The notes: a model not told the origin generated them from the letters alone. Numbered from the stretch's first letter, positions 1 through 8,686 are shown. The stretch is 64,000 bases of DNA from Maricaulis sp034659015 (GCA_034659015.1 JAYEGL010000001.1:62001-126000), one strand, 5' to 3'. Numbers and translations: made by a program.

Positions 1-147
1 CACGGGTATCGGCCGCACGCTCCTCGCTCGTCCACTGCGGGCGAGATAGCGAGCGCCCTGGAAGTGCAGGGGATTACCGTCAGCGAAGACACGATCCGCA
101 AATATCTGGGCGAAGCGGCGGAGTTCGCACCCCCCGCCGACGCCTGA
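1..147 (+). CDS. C-terminal fragment of a small protein, truncated by window edge
   Basis: An open frame enters from the left edge and stops with TGA at 145-147, giving 48 residues. The visible part contains a stretch EIASALEVQGITVSEDTIRKY that reads like a helix-turn-helix recognition region, followed by a short acidic/proline tail. Small HTH proteins of this kind are common beside integrases in alphaproteobacterial integrative elements, and an AlpA-like regulator and an integrase follow on the same strand. Its start and true length lie outside the window. The family is not recognised with certainty, and the HTH reading is an inference from residue pattern only. Confidence 0.45.
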   Translation, partial: HGYRPHAPRSSTAGEIASALEVQGITVSEDTIRKYLGEAAEFAPPADA

Positions 148-159
148 CACGACCTGCCC

Positions 160-192
160 AAACCGAATTCGGGCGGGCTGAAACCGAATTCG
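160..192. repeat. Two 12-bp direct repeats AAACCGAATTCG
   Basis: AAACCGAATTCG occurs at 160-171 and again at 181-192, so the copies are 21 bp (two helical turns) apart. The first copy also forms the palindrome CCGAATTCGG. They lie 60-90 bp upstream of the AlpA-like gene. Helical phasing fits a regulator or excisionase binding region, but no protein can be assigned from sequence alone. Confidence 0.5.
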
Positions 193-252
193 CCCAAAGG
201 TCGCACCGGACCTCGCAGGTTCATCTCGTCATCAACCGAACGAGACTGAACC

Positions 253-471
253 ATGACGCACCAGCACGACACGCATTCAGACTTCCCCAGCGACGGATTC
301 GTCCGCCTCTCCAGCATCCTGGCCCCCGTCGGACCGATCCCTGTCAGCAAGTCCACCTGGTGGCAGGGCGTCAAGGACGGGCGCTACCCCCAACCGGTCA
401 AACTCGGCCCGCGCGTCACGGCGTGGCGGGCGAAGGATATCCGTGCGCTGTTCGAGACGGGGGCGGAGTGA
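253..471 (+). CDS. AlpA-family DNA-binding regulator/excisionase-like protein
   Basis: This 72-residue protein has the AlpA/MerR-like winged-helix layout: a lead-in FVRLSSILA, a recognition helix around VSKSTWWQGVKDGRYP and the typical ending PVKLGPRVTAWRAKDI. AlpA-type proteins bind DNA as small dimers and control integrase or excision functions of prophages and integrative elements. It lies three bases upstream of the next gene and two genes upstream of a tyrosine integrase on the same strand, which fits an excisionase or regulator of the integrase. The length is normal for the family. The specific role is inferred from family and position. Confidence 0.75.
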   Translation: MTHQHDTHSDFPSDGFVRLSSILAPVGPIPVSKSTWWQGVKDGRYPQPVKLGPRVTAWRAKDIRALFETGAE

Positions 472-473
472 CC

Positions 474-917
474 ATGCCCGGCGGACACCGGCCAAACCTG
501 CGCGCGGTCAAGAAACACCGAAACTACACGGCCGAGGAGGCCGCGCGCACGCTGGGGGTATGCAAGGGCACAGTCCGGCGCTGGATCAAGGCAGGCCTGC
601 CCGCCCTGACGGACCGCAAGCCGGTCCTGATCCTGGGCGAAGACCTGACCGGCTGGCTGAAAGCGCGCAAGACACCACCCCAGCGCTGTCCCCCTGGCGA
701 GTGCTATTGCATGAAGTGCAGGGCGCCCCGCCAGGCCGCCGGGAGCATGGCGGAATTCGTGCCGCTCAATGCCACAGGAGGCAATCTGAGAGCGCTCTGC
801 GAGACCTGCGGCACCCTGATGCATCGCCGCGTCTCGAACGCCCAGCTGGAGGCCTTCAGCGTATTTCTCGACGTGACCATCGCGCAGGACCAGCCAGACA
901 TAATGAAGAGCGCCTGA
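474..917 (+). CDS. HTH and zinc-ribbon DNA-binding protein of the integrative element
   Basis: The frame is open further upstream, but ATG 474 is preferred because it sits 2 bp after the stop of the AlpA-like gene, giving 147 residues. Residues about 15-50 form an excisionase-type helix-turn-helix (YTAEEAARTLGVCKGTVRRWI). The second half carries two Cys pairs, CYCMKC and CETC, which look like a zinc ribbon. Genes of this layout are often found next to alphaproteobacterial integrases, where they probably help recombination or regulation. The gene ends 40 bp before the integrase start, so the three genes likely form one transcript. No exact family name is claimed. Confidence 0.65.
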   Translation: MPGGHRPNLRAVKKHRNYTAEEAARTLGVCKGTVRRWIKAGLPALTDRKPVLILGEDLTGWLKARKTPPQRCPPGECYCMKCRAPRQAAGSMAEFVPLNATGGNLRALCETCGTLMHRRVSNAQLEAFSVFLDVTIAQDQPDIMKSA

Positions 918-957
918 CCCTGCCTGTTTGATCACTTGAGATAGGAGCGAGAAACCC

Positions 958-2076
958 ATGCGAAAGCACCACCCCGAAAACGAGCGGATCAAGCGCCGCT
1001 ATTTCATCTATCTGCGCGAAGCGAAGCGCCTGTCGGAACATAGCGTCGATCAGGCCGCCGCGGCTATCGCCGCGTTCGAGACGGCGACCAGGCATCGCGA
1101 TTTTCGCAAATTCCATATCGAACAGGCGCGCCGGTTCAAGCGCACACTGGACGAGCAGGTGAACGCGAAGACCGGCAAGCCATTGGCCAAAGCCACGATC
1201 CATGCGCGACTGATGGCGCTAAAGGCCTTCTTCCAGTGGCTGGCGGATCAGCCGGGATACCGGTCGCGGATCAGCTATGCCGATGCGGAGTATTTCAATC
1301 CATCCGCCAATGATGGACGCATCGCCAGAACCACGCGGGAGCGCCCGGCGCCGACGCTGGAGCAAATCCGGCAGGCTCTGAAGACCATGCCGAGCGGGAC
1401 GCCCATCCAGCGCCGCGACCGGGCGCTGATCGCCTTCGCCATCCTGACCGGAGCGCGTGACAATGCCCTTGCGTCGCTGAAGCTGAAGCACGTGGACACC
1501 GCCCTGCGCCGCGTAGTGCAGGATGCGCGCGAGGTGCGCACCAAACGCGCCAAGACGATCATCAGCTATTTCTTCCCGGTGGGCGAAGATATCGAAGCAA
1601 TCGCGACCGAATGGCTGGACTGGCTGACCACGGCCGAAAGCTTCAGCCCGGAGGACCCGCTGTTTCCGAGAACCCATATTACCCTGGGCGAGAGCGGCCT
1701 GTTCGAGGCTGTTGGACTGGATCGCGCCCACTGGAGCGATGCCGCCGCGATCCGGCGCATCTTCCGCGAAGCGTTCGAAGGGGCAGGACTCCCCTATTTC
1801 CATCCGCACAGTTTCCGCCATACGCTTGTCGCGCTGGGGGAGCGATATTGCAGGACACCGGAAGACTTCAAGGCCTGGAGCCAGAATCTCGGCCACGAAC
1901 AAGTGCTGACAACCTTCACCAGCTACGGGCCGGTGGCGGAAAACCGCCAGGGCGAGATCCTGGCAACGCTGGGGGGCGAACGGGAAGCGATGGACCAGCC
2001 AGGCGATCTTGACCCGGAGACGCTGGCGGCCGTTCGCGCGATCATGCGGGCCGGGCGCCAATCGGATGCCGCCTGA
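958..2076 (+). CDS. Tyrosine-type site-specific recombinase (integrase)
   Basis: The protein has 372 residues, normal for phage-type integrases. An N-terminal SAM-like core-binding domain (about residues 10-110) is followed by the catalytic domain. The catalytic set can be read directly: Arg167 in TGARDNAL, His284 and Arg287 in HSFRH, His313 in LGHE and the nucleophile Tyr323 in SYGP. It is expected to integrate or excise the surrounding element by strand exchange at an attachment site. An in-frame ATG is preceded by GATAGGAGCGAG, a good ribosome site. It stands downstream of the two small DNA-binding genes and upstream of the restriction-modification genes. No att site was identified, and the element's left end is outside the window. 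Confidence 0.92.
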   Translation: MRKHHPENERIKRRYFIYLREAKRLSEHSVDQAAAAIAAFETATRHRDFRKFHIEQARRFKRTLDEQVNAKTGKPLAKATIHARLMALKAFFQWLADQPGYRSRISYADAEYFNPSANDGRIARTTRERPAPTLEQIRQALKTMPSGTPIQRRDRALIAFAILTGARDNALASLKLKHVDTALRRVVQDAREVRTKRAKTIISYFFPVGEDIEAIATEWLDWLTTAESFSPEDPLFPRTHITLGESGLFEAVGLDRAHWSDAAAIRRIFREAFEGAGLPYFHPHSFRHTLVALGERYCRTPEDFKAWSQNLGHEQVLTTFTSYGPVAENRQGEILATLGGEREAMDQPGDLDPETLAAVRAIMRAGRQSDAA

Positions 2077-2168
2077 CCTGTCCGCCCCAGCGCAAACGCG
2101 CCGAAGGCTTGCCAGCAGCGCCCGGCTTCGATTCTATGGCTATTCCAGCGGAATAGACGGGGCGGGCC

Positions 2169-3980
2169 GTGACCGAACTGACCTTCAAGGGCAAGGAATT
2201 CGTCTACAATCACCATCTGGCCGTGCCGTTCCGGCCGCTGGATATGCACCCGGACAAGGGCATCGGCCCGGCCCGGCTGGATGGCAACCTGATCGTCCAG
2301 GGCGACAATCTGCACGCCTTGAAAAGCCTGTTGCCGACGTACGCCGGAAAGGTGGACTGCATCTTCATCGACCCGCCCTACAACACTGGCAATGAAGACT
2401 GGGCCTACAGTGACAACGTCAATTCGCCGATGATCCGCGAATGGCTGAACGACAACCCCATCGGGATCGAGGACGGCCTGCGCCATGATAAATGGTGCGC
2501 CATGATGTGGCCCCGACTACGGCTTTTGCACGAGTTGTTGGCCGATCATGGCAGCATCTGGATCACGTTGGACGATAATGAAGCATTCAGGATGCGGGCC
2601 ATGCTGGATGAATTATTCGGCGAAGGAAATTTAGTTGCCGAAGTGTCTTGGCAAAAACGATACACGAGAAGCAACAACACCAACAATTTTACGTCGGTGA
2701 TTGACCGGCTGATTGTTTTTCAAAAGTCGGACGCATTTGATCTTAACCTTGAAGAGCGCGACGAAGATGCGGACGCGAGGTACACCAACCCAGACGATGA
2801 CGAGCGCGGCCCGTGGAAAGCGATTCCCTTTCTCAACCCGGCGAGTGCAGATCAAAGGCCCAATTTGGCATACCCGCTGACCAACCCTCACACTGGAGAA
2901 ACTTCAACCCCCAATGGTTCGGAAAAGGCTTGGCGAAACAGCGAAGCCACCTACCGGAAATTTCTCAAGGAGAATAGGTTTTGGTGGGGGAAGAACAAGG
3001 ATAGTCGAGTCCCATCCATCAAGAGGTTCCTATCTGAAGTTAAGAGCGGGATGGCTCCGATCAATTTCTGGGAGCATAGTTTTGCTGGGCACACCGACGA
3101 AGCCAACGCGGAGCTAAAGGAAATATTTGGCGAGAAGGCCTTTGATACACCAAAGCCTAAGCGATTGCTTCAACGGGTTCTGGAGCACGCGACAGGGCCG
3201 GATTCGGTAATCCTGGACTCCTTTGCCGGTTCTGCCACAACTGCCCATGCGGTTCTCGAAGCGAACAAACGCGATGGCGGCAGCCGCCGCTTCATTCTCG
3301 TGGAAATGGAAGACTATGCTGACCGGCTCACTGCCGAGCGTGTGCGCCGGGTCATCAACGGCTACGACTTCAAGGGGACCAAGAAGACCGAACTGCTACG
3401 CGAACGGTTGAACTGGCGGGCACTGCAGAACGCCGAAACCCTCGTCCAGAAAGTTGAGTCCGTCGAGAAGCTGGAAGGCGACCGGTTCGACAAAATCACG
3501 AAACACGTGAAGGACGGCGAACTGATCGTCACCGGCGAGAAGACGGTGAAGGAGCGCGCCGAAGGCCTGGGCGGCGAATTCACCTATTGCACGCTGGGGG
3601 CGCCGGTAGAGCTGGACAGGATACTGACCGGCGAACAACTGCCCCCGTTCGAGGCGCTGGGGGCCGCGCTGTATCACATGGCCGCCAATAACGCCGCCGA
3701 CCCCAACGGCATGAGCGAAGCGGACTTCTATGTCGGCGCCAACGAGGCCTGGCACATCTGGCTGATCTACAAGCCGGACCTGGACTGGTTGAAATCGCCA
3801 GACGCTGCGTTGACATTGGCGCGGGCGAGACAGATTGCCGAAGCGAAACCGGGCGACGGGCGCAAGCATCTTGTCTTCGCCCCGGCGCGCTTCGTGTCGC
3901 AGAAGATGCTGGCCGAGCACAATCTGCCAGTGGAATTCGCGCCCCTGCCCTATGCCCTCTACCGGATCGAACGGGCCTGA
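2169..3980 (+). CDS. mod: Type III restriction-modification system methyltransferase subunit (Mod)
   Basis: A 603-residue DNA methyltransferase starting at GTG 2169. The catalytic motif DPPY is at residues 68-71 and precedes the AdoMet-binding motif DSFAGS at residues 350-355, which is the beta-class order typical of type III Mod subunits. It should methylate adenine in one strand of an asymmetric site and give specificity to the Res partner six bases downstream. The segment between the two motifs (about 2600-3190) is visibly richer in A+T than its flanks. That is where the target-recognition domain lies, so the specificity region may have been exchanged by recombination. The recognition sequence cannot be deduced. 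Confidence 0.93.
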   Translation: MTELTFKGKEFVYNHHLAVPFRPLDMHPDKGIGPARLDGNLIVQGDNLHALKSLLPTYAGKVDCIFIDPPYNTGNEDWAYSDNVNSPMIREWLNDNPIGIEDGLRHDKWCAMMWPRLRLLHELLADHGSIWITLDDNEAFRMRAMLDELFGEGNLVAEVSWQKRYTRSNNTNNFTSVIDRLIVFQKSDAFDLNLEERDEDADARYTNPDDDERGPWKAIPFLNPASADQRPNLAYPLTNPHTGETSTPNGSEKAWRNSEATYRKFLKENRFWWGKNKDSRVPSIKRFLSEVKSGMAPINFWEHSFAGHTDEANAELKEIFGEKAFDTPKPKRLLQRVLEHATGPDSVILDSFAGSATTAHAVLEANKRDGGSRRFILVEMEDYADRLTAERVRRVINGYDFKGTKKTELLRERLNWRALQNAETLVQKVESVEKLEGDRFDKITKHVKDGELIVTGEKTVKERAEGLGGEFTYCTLGAPVELDRILTGEQLPPFEALGAALYHMAANNAADPNGMSEADFYVGANEAWHIWLIYKPDLDWLKSPDAALTLARARQIAEAKPGDGRKHLVFAPARFVSQKMLAEHNLPVEFAPLPYALYRIERA

Positions 3981-3986
3981 CGCGCC

Positions 3987-6602
3987 ATGATCCGCCAGCT
4001 GGACTATCAGGAACGGGTTCTCAAAACGCTTGAAGCGTATCTGGACGCGCTGAGCGAGGAGAAGGCGAAGGCCGACAAGATTGCCGCCGTCGCGGCAGAG
4101 CAACCCGACCTTGAGCTTGCCGTGCCCGACTTCACGGCGAAGGCCTGGGCGCGCATGGGGGAAGCGGGGATGCTTCCCGCCTCACGAGCCGCCATACCGT
4201 TTTCGCCGCGTGAAGACGGCATCGGCCGTCCGGTGCCCAATGCAGTCCTGAAAATCCCGACCGGCGGCGGCAAGACCTTCGTGGCACTGGATTCCCTGTC
4301 GCGGATATTCGGGCGCCATCTCGCCCGCACCACGGGCTTCGTCCTGTGGATCGTGCCGAACGAAGCCATCTACAGCCAGACGCTGAAGGCGCTGAAGGAT
4401 CGCCAGCACCCCTATCGCCAGACGCTGGATCGCGCCGCCGCCGGGCGCGTACGCATCATGGAAAAGACCGACGCCCTGCATGCACGGGATGTGGAGGCAA
4501 ACCTGTGCGTCATGCTGCTGATGCTGCAATCGGCGAACCGGGAGACGCAGGAATCGCTCAAGATGTTTCGCGACCGGGGCGACGTGCACGGTTTTTTCCC
4601 GTCGGATGCCGAACAGGACGCCCACAAGGCCCTTCTGGAAAGTGTTCCAAACCTCAAGATCTACGACCTCGCCGAAAGCACAGCGCAATGGCCTATGGTC
4701 AAGGCGAGCCTGGGCAATGCGCTGCGCGTCATCCGCCCCGTTGTGGTGCTGGACGAGGGGCACAAGGCCATATCCGACCTCGCCTTCCGCACGCTCTATG
4801 GGTTCAATCCCTGCTTCGTCCTGGAGCTGACCGCTACGCCGAAGGATGTGCAGCCGCGAGGCGGCGCCAATCCGCGCGACGGCCGCTATGCCAATGTGCT
4901 GGCCGAGGTGACAGGGCGCGAGCTGGACCATGAAGGCATGATCAAGATGCCGCTCAATCTCGACGCCCGCCAGGGTGCGGACTGGAAAGCGACCCTGAAT
5001 GCCGCAGTCGATCAGGTGAACGCGCTGGACGCCAAGGCGCGCGACCTGCAGGCCGAGACCGGCCGCTATATCCGTCCCATCATGCTGGTGCAGGTGGAGC
5101 GAACCGGCAAGGATCAGCGCGACGGCGATCATATCCACGCAGAAGACGTGCGCGAGTGGCTGAAGACCGCCGGGTTCGACGATGCCGAGATCGCGGTGAA
5201 GACCGCCGAAACGAACGAGCTGAACCAGCCGGAAAACCTGGACCTGATGTCGCCGACAAACCGGGTTCGGGCGATCATCACGAAACAGGCCCTGCAGGAG
5301 GGCTGGGACTGTCCCTTCGCCTATGTCCTGTGCGCCTTGGCCGCCAACGCCAATCTCAACGCGATGACACAGCTTGTGGGCCGTATCCTGCGTCAGCCGC
5401 AGGCCATGAAGACCGGGGTACCGGAGCTGGACGAAGGTTACGTCATCACGCACCGCGCCCAGACCGGCGAAATCGTGACGGCGGTGAAGGATGGCTTGGA
5501 AAAGGACGGGCTGGGCGATCTGGTGCTGCACGTGAATTCCGCCGATGCGGGCACCCCAGCGGACGGCTCCCGCAAGATTGCGCGGCGCAATACGTTTGCC
5601 AGCACCGAAATCTATTTGCCGCTGGTGTTGCGCGTGAAAGGCGATGAGCTGCGCGAGCTGGACTATGAAACCGACATTCTGGCCGCTATCGACTGGCGCG
5701 ACTTCGACCCCATCGAGATTGCAGGCCGCATCCCGGCCAGCGGGCATTCCACAGGGCGCCAGCTGACACGCTTCCATATCGGTGAGGACGGCCAGGAGGC
5801 TATTGTTGCCGACGCCGTAACCGGCGGTGACGAACTACTCGTCCTGGACCCGGCCCATGCGGCCCGGCTGATATCGGACCTTGTGCCCAATCCCTTCGTG
5901 GCTCGTGAGATCGTCGGGCGCCTTCTCCAGCACCTGGAGGAGAGGCATTTCAAACCGGAGCGTATCGGGGCCATCGCTGGATTGATCGTCGAGGAATTGC
6001 GCAGAGGACTGGACGAGGAACGCACCGCGCGCGCAGAGGCCTATTTCCGCGCCGAAGTCGAGGCAGGCCGTATCCAGTTTCGTTTGCGTCTGGATGGCCG
6101 GAACTGGCGCATGCCGTTCACGATGGAGACGAGCCTCCCCGAAAACGCGCGCCAGCTCGCCGGAAAGACCGGCGGCCCGCTGGAGCGCAGCCTGTTTGCC
6201 CCTGTGTACGAAGCCGAACTGAACAATGACGAACAGGCCGTGGCGGTGCATCTAGACGGCGAGACCACACTGCGCTGGTGGCACCGCAATGTGGCACGCA
6301 GCCAGTACGGTGTTCAGGGCTGGCGGCGCGCGAAGATATATCCCGACTTCATATTCGCCGCGCAGCGTGACGGCGATGCGCCAGATAGAATTCTGGTACT
6401 GGAGACCAAGGGCGATCAGCTCGCCCACAATCTCGACACCGAATACAAGCGCAGACTGCTAGAGCTGATGTCGGGCAGCTTCGAATGGGACAAGACGGCA
6501 CCCGCCGGAACGCTGGAGATGGAACGCGACGGGGAAACCGTGGAGTGCGCCCTGGTGCTGATGAGCGATTGGAAGAGTGAGCTTCCAAAGTATTTCGACT
6601 GA
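3987..6602 (+). CDS. res: Type III restriction enzyme Res subunit (DEAD-type translocase/nuclease)
   Basis: An 871-residue protein starting 6 bp after mod, so the two are translationally linked. SF2 helicase motifs are visible: Walker A PTGGGKT (residues 91-97), DEGH (256-259), ELTATPKD and the motif VI stretch QLVGRILRQPQ. Near the C-terminus a PD-(D/E)XK nuclease site is formed by PDF (Asp787) and ETK (Glu806, Lys808). Res acts only together with Mod, hydrolysing ATP to communicate between two head-to-head sites before cutting nearby. All key residues are present, so the system looks intact. Length and domain order are normal for the family. Confidence 0.93.
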   Translation: MIRQLDYQERVLKTLEAYLDALSEEKAKADKIAAVAAEQPDLELAVPDFTAKAWARMGEAGMLPASRAAIPFSPREDGIGRPVPNAVLKIPTGGGKTFVALDSLSRIFGRHLARTTGFVLWIVPNEAIYSQTLKALKDRQHPYRQTLDRAAAGRVRIMEKTDALHARDVEANLCVMLLMLQSANRETQESLKMFRDRGDVHGFFPSDAEQDAHKALLESVPNLKIYDLAESTAQWPMVKASLGNALRVIRPVVVLDEGHKAISDLAFRTLYGFNPCFVLELTATPKDVQPRGGANPRDGRYANVLAEVTGRELDHEGMIKMPLNLDARQGADWKATLNAAVDQVNALDAKARDLQAETGRYIRPIMLVQVERTGKDQRDGDHIHAEDVREWLKTAGFDDAEIAVKTAETNELNQPENLDLMSPTNRVRAIITKQALQEGWDCPFAYVLCALAANANLNAMTQLVGRILRQPQAMKTGVPELDEGYVITHRAQTGEIVTAVKDGLEKDGLGDLVLHVNSADAGTPADGSRKIARRNTFASTEIYLPLVLRVKGDELRELDYETDILAAIDWRDFDPIEIAGRIPASGHSTGRQLTRFHIGEDGQEAIVADAVTGGDELLVLDPAHAARLISDLVPNPFVAREIVGRLLQHLEERHFKPERIGAIAGLIVEELRRGLDEERTARAEAYFRAEVEAGRIQFRLRLDGRNWRMPFTMETSLPENARQLAGKTGGPLERSLFAPVYEAELNNDEQAVAVHLDGETTLRWWHRNVARSQYGVQGWRRAKIYPDFIFAAQRDGDAPDRILVLETKGDQLAHNLDTEYKRRLLELMSGSFEWDKTAPAGTLEMERDGETVECALVLMSDWKSELPKYFD

Positions 6603-7084
6603 CCACCCCTTCGCGGCCCACGCTCGAATGTGCTACATGCGAAGTGCGATCTGGCCGAGCAGGCGGGTCAGATTTGGTTTTGTTGGTATATTTGTTGGTT
6701 CTTTGAAAACCGTACGGAAATATTATTTGTGAATTCAGCCTATTAGATACAGAGTTCGACGCCTCTCCTGGGCACCATCTTCTTTCTTTTCGATTGTTCC
6801 CGCTGCGCTCGATCCGCATCTGAGCGCTCTCATGATCCTCATGCCGGCGTTCTTGCTGCGCCCTTGAGTAGGAAACTTAGGATCGCTCAGGAGCGTACCT
6901 AGGGTCCAGTCGGCATTGGGTGAGCTGGGCCACCCCATCACATTTGTCGCTCGCTGCTGTTGTGCTTTGACCAAAGCGCCCTATATTCGCCACGCTGCGA
7001 GTTAATACTACCTCAAGATGTTGTGGTGACAATTTCTGTCATCTCGACGTACTATATTCTCGTAAGCAGCAGAAAGGAGGCAAC
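6603..7084. other. 482-bp gene-free, AT-rich spacer between res and the Panacea gene
   Basis: No convincing gene is seen. The first part (6670-6740) is strongly AT-rich. Short frames on the minus strand around 6735-6974 have no recognisable domain or ribosome site and may be decayed remnants. The last 60 bp carry the likely promoter of the toxin-antitoxin pair. One end of the integrase-borne element could lie here, but no attachment-site repeat was found by eye. Confidence 0.5.
7027..7058 (+). promoter_or_regulatory. Dyad operator candidate and -10 box upstream of the Panacea gene
   Basis: TGACA-N5-TGTCA forms a dyad at 7027-7041, followed by a TATATT -10-like hexamer at 7053-7058. An AGGAGG ribosome site lies just before ATG 7085. 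A dyad overlapping the -35 region fits autoregulation, which is common in toxin-antitoxin pairs. It could also be chance, as the arms are only five bases. Confidence 0.4.
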
Positions 7085-7543
7085 ATGTCTGACGTGTTTT
7101 TGGTCGCTGACGACATTCTTAAGCTCTCCAAAAAAGCTGGCAAAGCACTAACACCTTTGCAGCTTATGAAGCTTACGTATATTGCTCACGGGTTCGGCTT
7201 GGCTCTGCTTAATCGCGATCTGATACCCGAGCGGATTGAAGCATGGCAATATGGGCCGGTAATCCCGGACCTCTATCATGTAACCAAGAAATTCGGGCGT
7301 AAGCCGATTCCTCTCAGTTCAATTTCTGACGATGATCCCAAAAGCTCCCCAGAAGCATTGGATCTAATCGAACAGGTTGTAGATAAATACGGCAGCCTTT
7401 CTGGGTATGCGCTGTCTCAGCTTACACACAAGGCCGGCAGCCCTTGGCACCAAGTGTTCGAACCGGACACCTTTGGTATTGAAATTCCCGACGAACTCAT
7501 TCGGGAGCACTACAAGGCCATTGTGGATGCAGCAAAAACCTAA
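7085..7543 (+). CDS. Panacea-domain (DUF4065/SocA-like) antitoxin, PanA candidate
   Basis: The 152-residue protein matches the Panacea/DUF4065 pattern: an N-terminal helix ending LTPLQLMKLTYIAHG, the block PERIEAWQYGPVIPDLYH, and a C-terminal helix containing LSQLTHKAGSPWHQVF. This domain is the shared antitoxin module of PanA-PanT systems and of Caulobacter SocA, and it neutralises many unrelated toxins. AGGAGG six bases upstream of the ATG is an excellent ribosome site. The stop overlaps the start of the next small membrane-protein gene by 17 bp, the close coupling expected of a toxin-antitoxin pair. The family call is strong. The antitoxin role is inferred from family and arrangement. Confidence 0.85.
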   Translation: MSDVFLVADDILKLSKKAGKALTPLQLMKLTYIAHGFGLALLNRDLIPERIEAWQYGPVIPDLYHVTKKFGRKPIPLSSISDDDPKSSPEALDLIEQVVDKYGSLSGYALSQLTHKAGSPWHQVFEPDTFGIEIPDELIREHYKAIVDAAKT

Positions 7544-7898
7544 GGTTGATGTACCCCCGCCTCCGACGAGTGCGGGGGACAACCCATCTTGGGCGGATGA
7601 CAAGAAGGCCAAGAAGGAAGAGCAATATTGGTCAGACCCCGACAAGCTCCAAGGCTTGGAACACCGCAATCAAGCATGGGTATTGCATGTCTACGGAATA
7701 CTCGTGCCCGCATTCATGATATTTTTCTCTATCATTTTCATCGCATCTCTTGGCGTCTGGGTTTGGCACCACATCACACCTTGGACTTTTCTCCAGCCCG
7801 CTCAGCTGGAAAAAATCCAATCCATTGTCTTCTCTGGCACCCTAGGGGCGATCGTGAGCGCATACGCTCAACGGCACATGAATGGCGGCAAAACCTAG
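7527..7898 (+). CDS. Small two-TM membrane protein, candidate PanT-type toxin
   Basis: The frame is open earlier, but ATG 7527 is chosen because it falls at the 3' end of the Panacea gene, giving 123 residues. Residues 1-47 are hydrophilic and proline/lysine rich. Residues about 51-82 are a long hydrophobic stretch (VPAFMIFFSIIFIASLGVWVW), and a second weaker membrane segment is around IVFSGTLGAIVSAYA. No enzyme motif is visible. Known PanT toxins include small membrane proteins that depolarise the membrane, so this gene, overlapping a Panacea antitoxin by 17 bp, is the natural toxin candidate. Toxicity is unproven, and the protein could instead be an unrelated membrane partner. Confidence 0.6.
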   Translation: MQQKPKVDVPPPPTSAGDNPSWADDKKAKKEEQYWSDPDKLQGLEHRNQAWVLHVYGILVPAFMIFFSIIFIASLGVWVWHHITPWTFLQPAQLEKIQSIVFSGTLGAIVSAYAQRHMNGGKT

Positions 7899-7975
7899 CA
7901 CTATCACTTAAGCATCCATTCATTGTTGCGCCCCATGGGGCCTTCAGGCAGCAAACATGCAATCCGCTTGCGAAA

Positions 7976-8007
7976 ACGCCCGGCAGGACAAGCCTGCCGG
8001 GCGTCTT
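7976..8007. terminator. Strong hairpin, probably bidirectional terminator
   Basis: ACGCCCGGCAGG (7976-7987) and CCTGCCGGGCGT (7993-8004) form a perfect 12-bp stem with a 5-nt loop. A CTTT run follows on the plus strand, and a TTTT run follows when read on the minus strand. It separates the accessory island from the convergent minus-strand gene ending at 8053. Confidence 0.8.
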
Positions 8008-8052
8008 TGACCTGTAAGTGCTTCGTACAGGTTGGGGGATTGTCGTCCGGGT

Positions 8053-8475
8053 CTACGAGCCGGTGACGGCCGGGGTGGTGCGGGTCACCTGGAAGCTGCC
8101 GCTGTCGCCGGGCTGGAGATAGGCGCGGCAGAAGCCGGCCTCGGTCACCGTGAACGGGCAGTCGAAGCCCGTGTGCTCGACCTGCATGGTCAGGCGCAGC
8201 TCGCCGCGCCCGGGCACGGAATAGGAGCACAGACCGCCGGTCACGTCGCCGATGGCGAAACGGCCATTGTCGTGCAGGCCGCGGCCGCGCTCGCGCGTTT
8301 CCAGGACGTCGCCGTCCTCCTGGTTCAGCCGGCAGGACACTTCCCAGCCGCGCTGACCCATCATTTCCAGAACAAACGCATCTCCCGGAGCCGGGAACTG
8401 CTGTGCGGTGACCTGTCCGGCCAGAGCAAGCGTACCAGCGAGGGAAGCAGCGATCATCATGCTTTTGGTTTTCAT
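8053..8475 (-). CDS. Secreted protein of unknown function with four cysteines
   Basis: ATG 8475 is preferred over the longer frame because GGAGGAG lies eight bases upstream. The product is 140 residues. Residues 1-25 are a clear signal peptide (MKTKSMMIAASLAGTLALAG, cleavage likely after VTAQ). The mature part of about 115 residues has four Cys (in VSCRL, GLCSY, FDCPF, GFCRA), which could form two disulfides in the periplasm. No family is recognised. It is transcribed away from the MBOAT gene and ends at the strong hairpin at 7976-8007. Confidence 0.7.
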   Translation of the reverse strand: MKTKSMMIAASLAGTLALAGQVTAQQFPAPGDAFVLEMMGQRGWEVSCRLNQEDGDVLETRERGRGLHDNGRFAIGDVTGGLCSYSVPGRGELRLTMQVEHTGFDCPFTVTEAGFCRAYLQPGDSGSFQVTRTTPAVTGS

Positions 8476-8666
8476 GACTTCTCCTCCTGTGAGAATTCGT
8501 AACTGCAATTCGTATGACACTAATGTTACAGAAGCCACAACCGCTGTAAAGTCAGTACACGGATGATACGCGATTTCGCGCAAATCCCTGCATGCACTGC
8601 ATTTTAAAGGAAATATGACAATCGTTTCGAGATTTTACGATGCGTTAATACATCGGATTCGGGCCA

Positions 8667-8686
8667 TGTGACACGCGATTGTCACA
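8667..8686. promoter_or_regulatory. 20-bp dyad TGTGACA-N6-TGTCACA
   Basis: TGTGACA (8667-8673) and TGTCACA (8680-8686) are perfect inverted arms six bases apart, in the 323-bp spacer between two divergent genes. The spacing is longer than a CRP site. A dimeric regulator site is plausible, but its protein is unknown. The rest of the spacer (8476-8798) holds the two promoters and no gene. Confidence 0.5.

Noticed and set aside
6735..6974. A 79-codon minus-strand gene in the res-panA spacer
   Set aside because: No ribosome site and no recognisable motif; may be decayed sequence only.
8667..8686. CRP/FNR-type binding site
   Set aside because: The TGTGA and TCACA half-sites are ten bases apart instead of six.
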